Shown piece after piece: positions 14,202 through 16,472 of a stretch of DNA of 16,472 bases. The translations under genes and the position numbers were made by a program. This stretch comes from Bacteroidota bacterium (GTDB taxonomy: Bacteria > Bacteroidota > Bacteroidia > Flavobacteriales > Flavobacteriaceae). The notes beneath the pieces are model-generated. The model was not told the origin of the DNA. It searched no databases and saw only the letters and a program-made list of their open reading frames with translations. The stretch's first letter is position 1; each line of letters begins with the position of its first letter. Location: the NCBI GenBank assembly GCA_004356305.1, contig SMXJ01000005.1, forward strand, positions 1 to 16,472. The letters are read 5' to 3'.

Positions 14202-15578
14202 ATGAGTAAATACGATATGATAGTTTTAGGGAGTGGGCCCGGTGGTTATGTAACCGCTATTCGAGCTTCCCAATTAGGTCTGAAAACAGCTGTAATTGAA
14301 AAGGAAAGCTTGGGCGGTGTTTGCCTGAATTGGGGATGTATTCCTACCAAAGCACTTTTAAAAAGCGCTCAGGTTTTTGAATATCTAAAACATGCTGAAG
14401 ATTACGGGCTAACCGTAAAGCGAGCTGACAAAGACTTCGGAAAAGTAGTGGAAAGAAGTCGCAATGTGGCAGATGGTATGAGTAAAGGAGTTCAGTTCCT
14501 GATGAAGAAGAATAAGATTGATGTGATCAATGGCTTAGGAAAACTGAAAACCGGTAAAAAGGTCGAGGTTGATGGTAAAGAATACAGCGCAGATCATATT
14601 GTGATCGCAACAGGCGCACGTTCGCGAGAGCTGCCTGGTCTTCCGCAGGATGGGAAAAAGGTGATTGGTTATCGTGAGGCAATGACCTTGAAAAAACAAC
14701 CTAAAAGTATGATCGTGGTGGGAAGTGGAGCCATAGGAGTTGAGTTCGCCAACTTTTACCATTCCATGGGAACCGAGGTCACCTTAGTGGAGTTTCTTCC
14801 AAATTTGGTTCCACTTGAAGACGAAGAAGTTTCTAAGCAATTTGAGCGTATTTTCAAAAAGTCGGGCATTAAAGTAATGACCAACGCTTCTGTTGAAAGC
14901 GTGGATACTTCCGGCAAAAATGTGAAGGTAACGGTTAAAACCAAAAAAGGTGAAGAGATTATTGAGTCGGAAATTGTATTGTCTGCGGTAGGGATCACTT
15001 CAAACCTCGAAAATATTGGGTTGGAAGACGTTGGTATTGTACAGGATGGAGGTAAGATCATGGTGAATGATTGGTACCAAACCAATATCCCGGGTTATTA
15101 TGCTATTGGGGATATAGTTCATGGCCCCGCTCTGGCGCACGTAGCTTCCGCGGAAGGTATTTTGTGTGTGGAAAAAATTAAGGGATTGCATGTGGAGCCA
15201 ATTGACTACGGAAACATTCCGGGCTGCACCTATACCTCTCCTGAAATAGCCAGTGTTGGAATGACCGAAAAACAAGCTAAAGAAGCGGGATATGAATTAA
15301 AAATAGGGAAGTTCCCGTTCTCTGCAAGTGGTAAAGCAAATGCCGCAGGAACCAAGGATGGTTTTGTAAAGGTCATCTTTGATGCCAAATATGGCGAATG
15401 GTTGGGCTGCCATATGCTTGGTGCAGGTGTAACCGATATGATAGCAGAAGCCGTTGTAGCTCGAAAACTGGAAACCACAGGACACGAAGTTCTAAAGAGT
15501 ATTCACCCCCACCCTACTATGAGTGAAGCGGTCATGGAGGCTGTGGCAGATGCTTACGGTGAAGTTATTCATTTATAG
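14202..15578 (+). CDS. lpdA: Dihydrolipoamide dehydrogenase (E3)
   Basis: This 458-aa flavoprotein reoxidises the dihydrolipoyl groups of pyruvate and 2-oxoglutarate dehydrogenase complexes and of the glycine cleavage system, passing electrons to NAD+ through FAD. The FAD-binding GSGPGGY motif is at residues 10-16. The redox-active disulfide is Cys41/Cys46 in GGVCLNWGCIPTK. The NAD-binding Rossmann motif is VVGSGAIGVEFA (about 172-183), and a second FAD motif, YYAIGDI, is near residue 300. The C-terminal His437-Glu442 dyad in HPHPTMSEA completes the active site. The length is normal for E3. Upstream, TACATTTC at 14153-14160 is a near match to the Bacteroidota -7 element. No E1 or E2 gene is adjacent, as is usual when E3 is shared. 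Confidence 0.97.
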   Translation: MSKYDMIVLGSGPGGYVTAIRASQLGLKTAVIEKESLGGVCLNWGCIPTKALLKSAQVFEYLKHAEDYGLTVKRADKDFGKVVERSRNVADGMSKGVQFLMKKNKIDVINGLGKLKTGKKVEVDGKEYSADHIVIATGARSRELPGLPQDGKKVIGYREAMTLKKQPKSMIVVGSGAIGVEFANFYHSMGTEVTLVEFLPNLVPLEDEEVSKQFERIFKKSGIKVMTNASVESVDTSGKNVKVTVKTKKGEEIIESEIVLSAVGITSNLENIGLEDVGIVQDGGKIMVNDWYQTNIPGYYAIGDIVHGPALAHVASAEGILCVEKIKGLHVEPIDYGNIPGCTYTSPEIASVGMTEKQAKEAGYELKIGKFPFSASGKANAAGTKDGFVKVIFDAKYGEWLGCHMLGAGVTDMIAEAVVARKLETTGHEVLKSIHPHPTMSEAVMEAVADAYGEVIHL

Positions 15579-15700
15579 GAAGACATTTGATCTAAGATCG
15601 CTCCCGTTGGTCGCTTTTGGATATTAGAATTGACAGCCATTACTTTGTGTAGTCCTCTTCAAATTTTGCTATACCCCATACATGATAGACGGCCTGATAT

Positions 15701-16117
15701 CTAATCGACAAAGCTTTGCAACGCCAACTCATAACTATGCAGTCCAAAACCTAAAATAACACCCTTTGCGACCGGCGAGATATAGGATTGATGTCTAAAT
15801 TCCTCTCTGGCAAACGTGTTTGAAATATGTACTTCAATAACCGGGGATTCGATGGCTTTTACCGCATCTCCTATGCCTACTGAAGTATGTGAATAGGCAG
15901 CTGCATTTAGGATAATCCCGTCATAGGAAAAACCAACTTCCTGTATCTTATCGATCAACTCTCCTTCAATATTCGATTGAAAATGTGAAAGCTCTACCGA
16001 TGGATATTTATTTTGAAGCGTACTGAAAAATTCTTCAAAGGGTAGATCGCCGTAGATGTTTTGCTCTCTCTTTCCAAGGAGATTTAAGTTGGGACCGTTG
16101 ATTATAATGATCTTCAT
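15701..16117 (-). CDS. aroQ: 3-dehydroquinate dehydratase, type II
   Basis: This 138-aa protein matches type II dehydroquinase, the dodecameric cytosolic enzyme that makes 3-dehydroshikimate in the shikimate pathway. The opening INGPNLNLLGKRE (about 6-18) is diagnostic. The catalytic Tyr22 lies in the flexible lid QNIYG. SNIEGELID (48-56), ILNAAAYSHTS (69-79) and the active-site His97 in VHISN follow, and the substrate-binding Arg lies in EFRHQSYISP (about 106-115). The length is slightly below the typical 145-150 residues but all key segments are present. It converges on lpdA across 122 bp with no clear hairpin terminator. A TATATTTG promoter element sits so close to the ATG that the transcript may be leaderless. 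Confidence 0.96.
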   Translation of the reverse strand: MKIIIINGPNLNLLGKREQNIYGDLPFEEFFSTLQNKYPSVELSHFQSNIEGELIDKIQEVGFSYDGIILNAAAYSHTSVGIGDAVKAIESPVIEVHISNTFAREEFRHQSYISPVAKGVILGFGLHSYELALQSFVD

Positions 16118-16121
16118 ATTT

Positions 16122-16129
16122 CAAATATA
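16122..16129 (-). promoter_or_regulatory. Candidate -7 element (TATATTTG) directly before aroQ
   Basis: TATATTTG on the minus strand is an exact match to the Bacteroidota TAnnTTTG element and ends four bases before the aroQ ATG (16117). If used, transcription would begin at or next to the start codon. No TTG -33 element is seen at the usual spacing, so the call is tentative. Confidence 0.35.
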
Positions 16130-16134
16130 GAACT

Positions 16135-16160
16135 AAAAAAAGCGGAAGTCTTCTTCCGCT
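16135..16160 (-). terminator. Rho-independent terminator after the outer-membrane protein gene
   Basis: Perfect 8-bp arms AGCGGAAG (16141-16148) and CTTCCGCT (16153-16160) enclose a four-base loop. On the minus strand the stem is followed by six T residues (complement of 16135-16140). It lies 20 bases past the stop at 16181 and separates that gene from aroQ. Confidence 0.9.
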
Positions 16161-16180
16161 AATCAATTTCATCCTTACTT

Positions 16181-16472
16181 TCAAAAATCGAATATCAAGC
16201 CCAATCTGGCGTGCAAATAGCCAAGTTCCATGATTACATATTTCACTTCGGCAAAGACATTTACGTTATCAGCAATATTATATTTATAACCCGATCCCAA
16301 ATTTAATCCAAATTCAGAACCTTTTATAGTGCTTTCAGTACTTATCGGATTTCCTCCTCCAAGACCTAATTGTCTCCTATTAACATATAAGTATTCCCCA
16401 CCTACCAACAGGTATAATTCTTCAATTACCTTATATCGTCCATTAAAATCGACCGCAGTCCATTTCGATCTT
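16181..16472 (-). CDS. C-terminal part of an outer-membrane beta-barrel protein, 5' end outside the window
   Basis: The frame is open from the right edge (first complete codon reads Arg, then SKWTAVDFNGRYKVIEELY) to TGA at 16181-16183, giving 96 visible codons. The TTG at 16408 is an internal codon, not the start. Alternating polar and hydrophobic strands (LLVGGEYLYVN, GLNLGSGYKYNI, VNVFAEVKYVIM, YLHARLGLIFDF) and a final Phe are the signature of the last strands of an OmpA/OmpW-like beta-barrel, where the terminal aromatic residue is recognised by the BAM machinery. The specific family cannot be set from this part. A strong terminator follows. The N-terminal signal peptide, if present, is beyond the window. 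Confidence 0.8.
   Translation of the reverse strand, partial: RSKWTAVDFNGRYKVIEELYLLVGGEYLYVNRRQLGLGGGNPISTESTIKGSEFGLNLGSGYKYNIADNVNVFAEVKYVIMELGYLHARLGLIFDF

Noticed and set aside
13388..14214. Identical 16-bp block AAAATGAGTAAATACG at the starts of the second msrB and lpdA
   Set aside because: It encodes the same MSKY start with common codons; similarity ends abruptly on both sides, so chance or shared start preference is enough.
14756..15085. 109-codon minus-strand open frame antisense to lpdA
   Set aside because: It is wholly inside lpdA, with Ser/Thr-rich low-complexity sequence typical of an antisense shadow.
15579..15700. Possible terminator between lpdA and aroQ (GATCTAAGATC dyad)
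   Set aside because: The dyad is only 5 bp with a one-base centre and has no T-tract, so it is not a convincing terminator.

Overview
The window looks like chromosomal DNA of a member of the Bacteroidota, most likely Flavobacteriaceae. It is moderately AT-rich. Starts are preceded by A-rich tracts rather than clear Shine-Dalgarno sites. There are many short-signal lipoproteins, a type IX secretion component (PorQ), and head-GIN/DUF4097-type proteins in an ECF sigma operon. These assignments rest on reading protein motifs by eye; no database search was run.

Layout by transcription block:
(1) 1-5162, minus strand: lon, porQ and cmk run in that order, with porQ/cmk overlapping by 1 nt, followed by a lipoprotein gene cut by the left edge.
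(2) 5163-5458: a divergent intergenic region rich in dyad symmetry, including a perfect 10-bp inverted repeat just upstream of lon.
(3) 5459-8487, plus strand: a tight four-gene unit of ECF sigma factor, single-TM putative anti-sigma protein, a DUF4097-like exported repeat protein and a head-GIN exported repeat protein. It ends at a hairpin terminator shared with the converging gene.
(4) 8555-12208, minus strand: an M48 metalloprotease lipoprotein, a UMF1-type MFS permease and a three-repeat lipoprotein.
(5) 12363-15578, plus strand: a small collagen-like lipoprotein, two overlapping msrB genes (one lipoprotein form, one cytosolic form), a short lipoprotein gene broken by an in-frame stop, and dihydrolipoamide dehydrogenase.
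(6) 15701-16472, minus strand: type II 3-dehydroquinate dehydratase, and the C-terminal part of an outer-membrane beta-barrel protein cut by the right edge.

Themes are envelope biogenesis and protein quality control (Lon, PorQ, M48 protease, periplasmic and cytosolic MsrB), plus housekeeping metabolism (Cmk, Lpd, AroQ). The least understood parts are the sigma-factor operon with its two beta-solenoid-like cargo proteins, the dyad-rich lon/sigma intergenic region, and the interrupted lipoprotein gene at 13843-14049. No mobile element, CRISPR array, tRNA or rRNA was seen.
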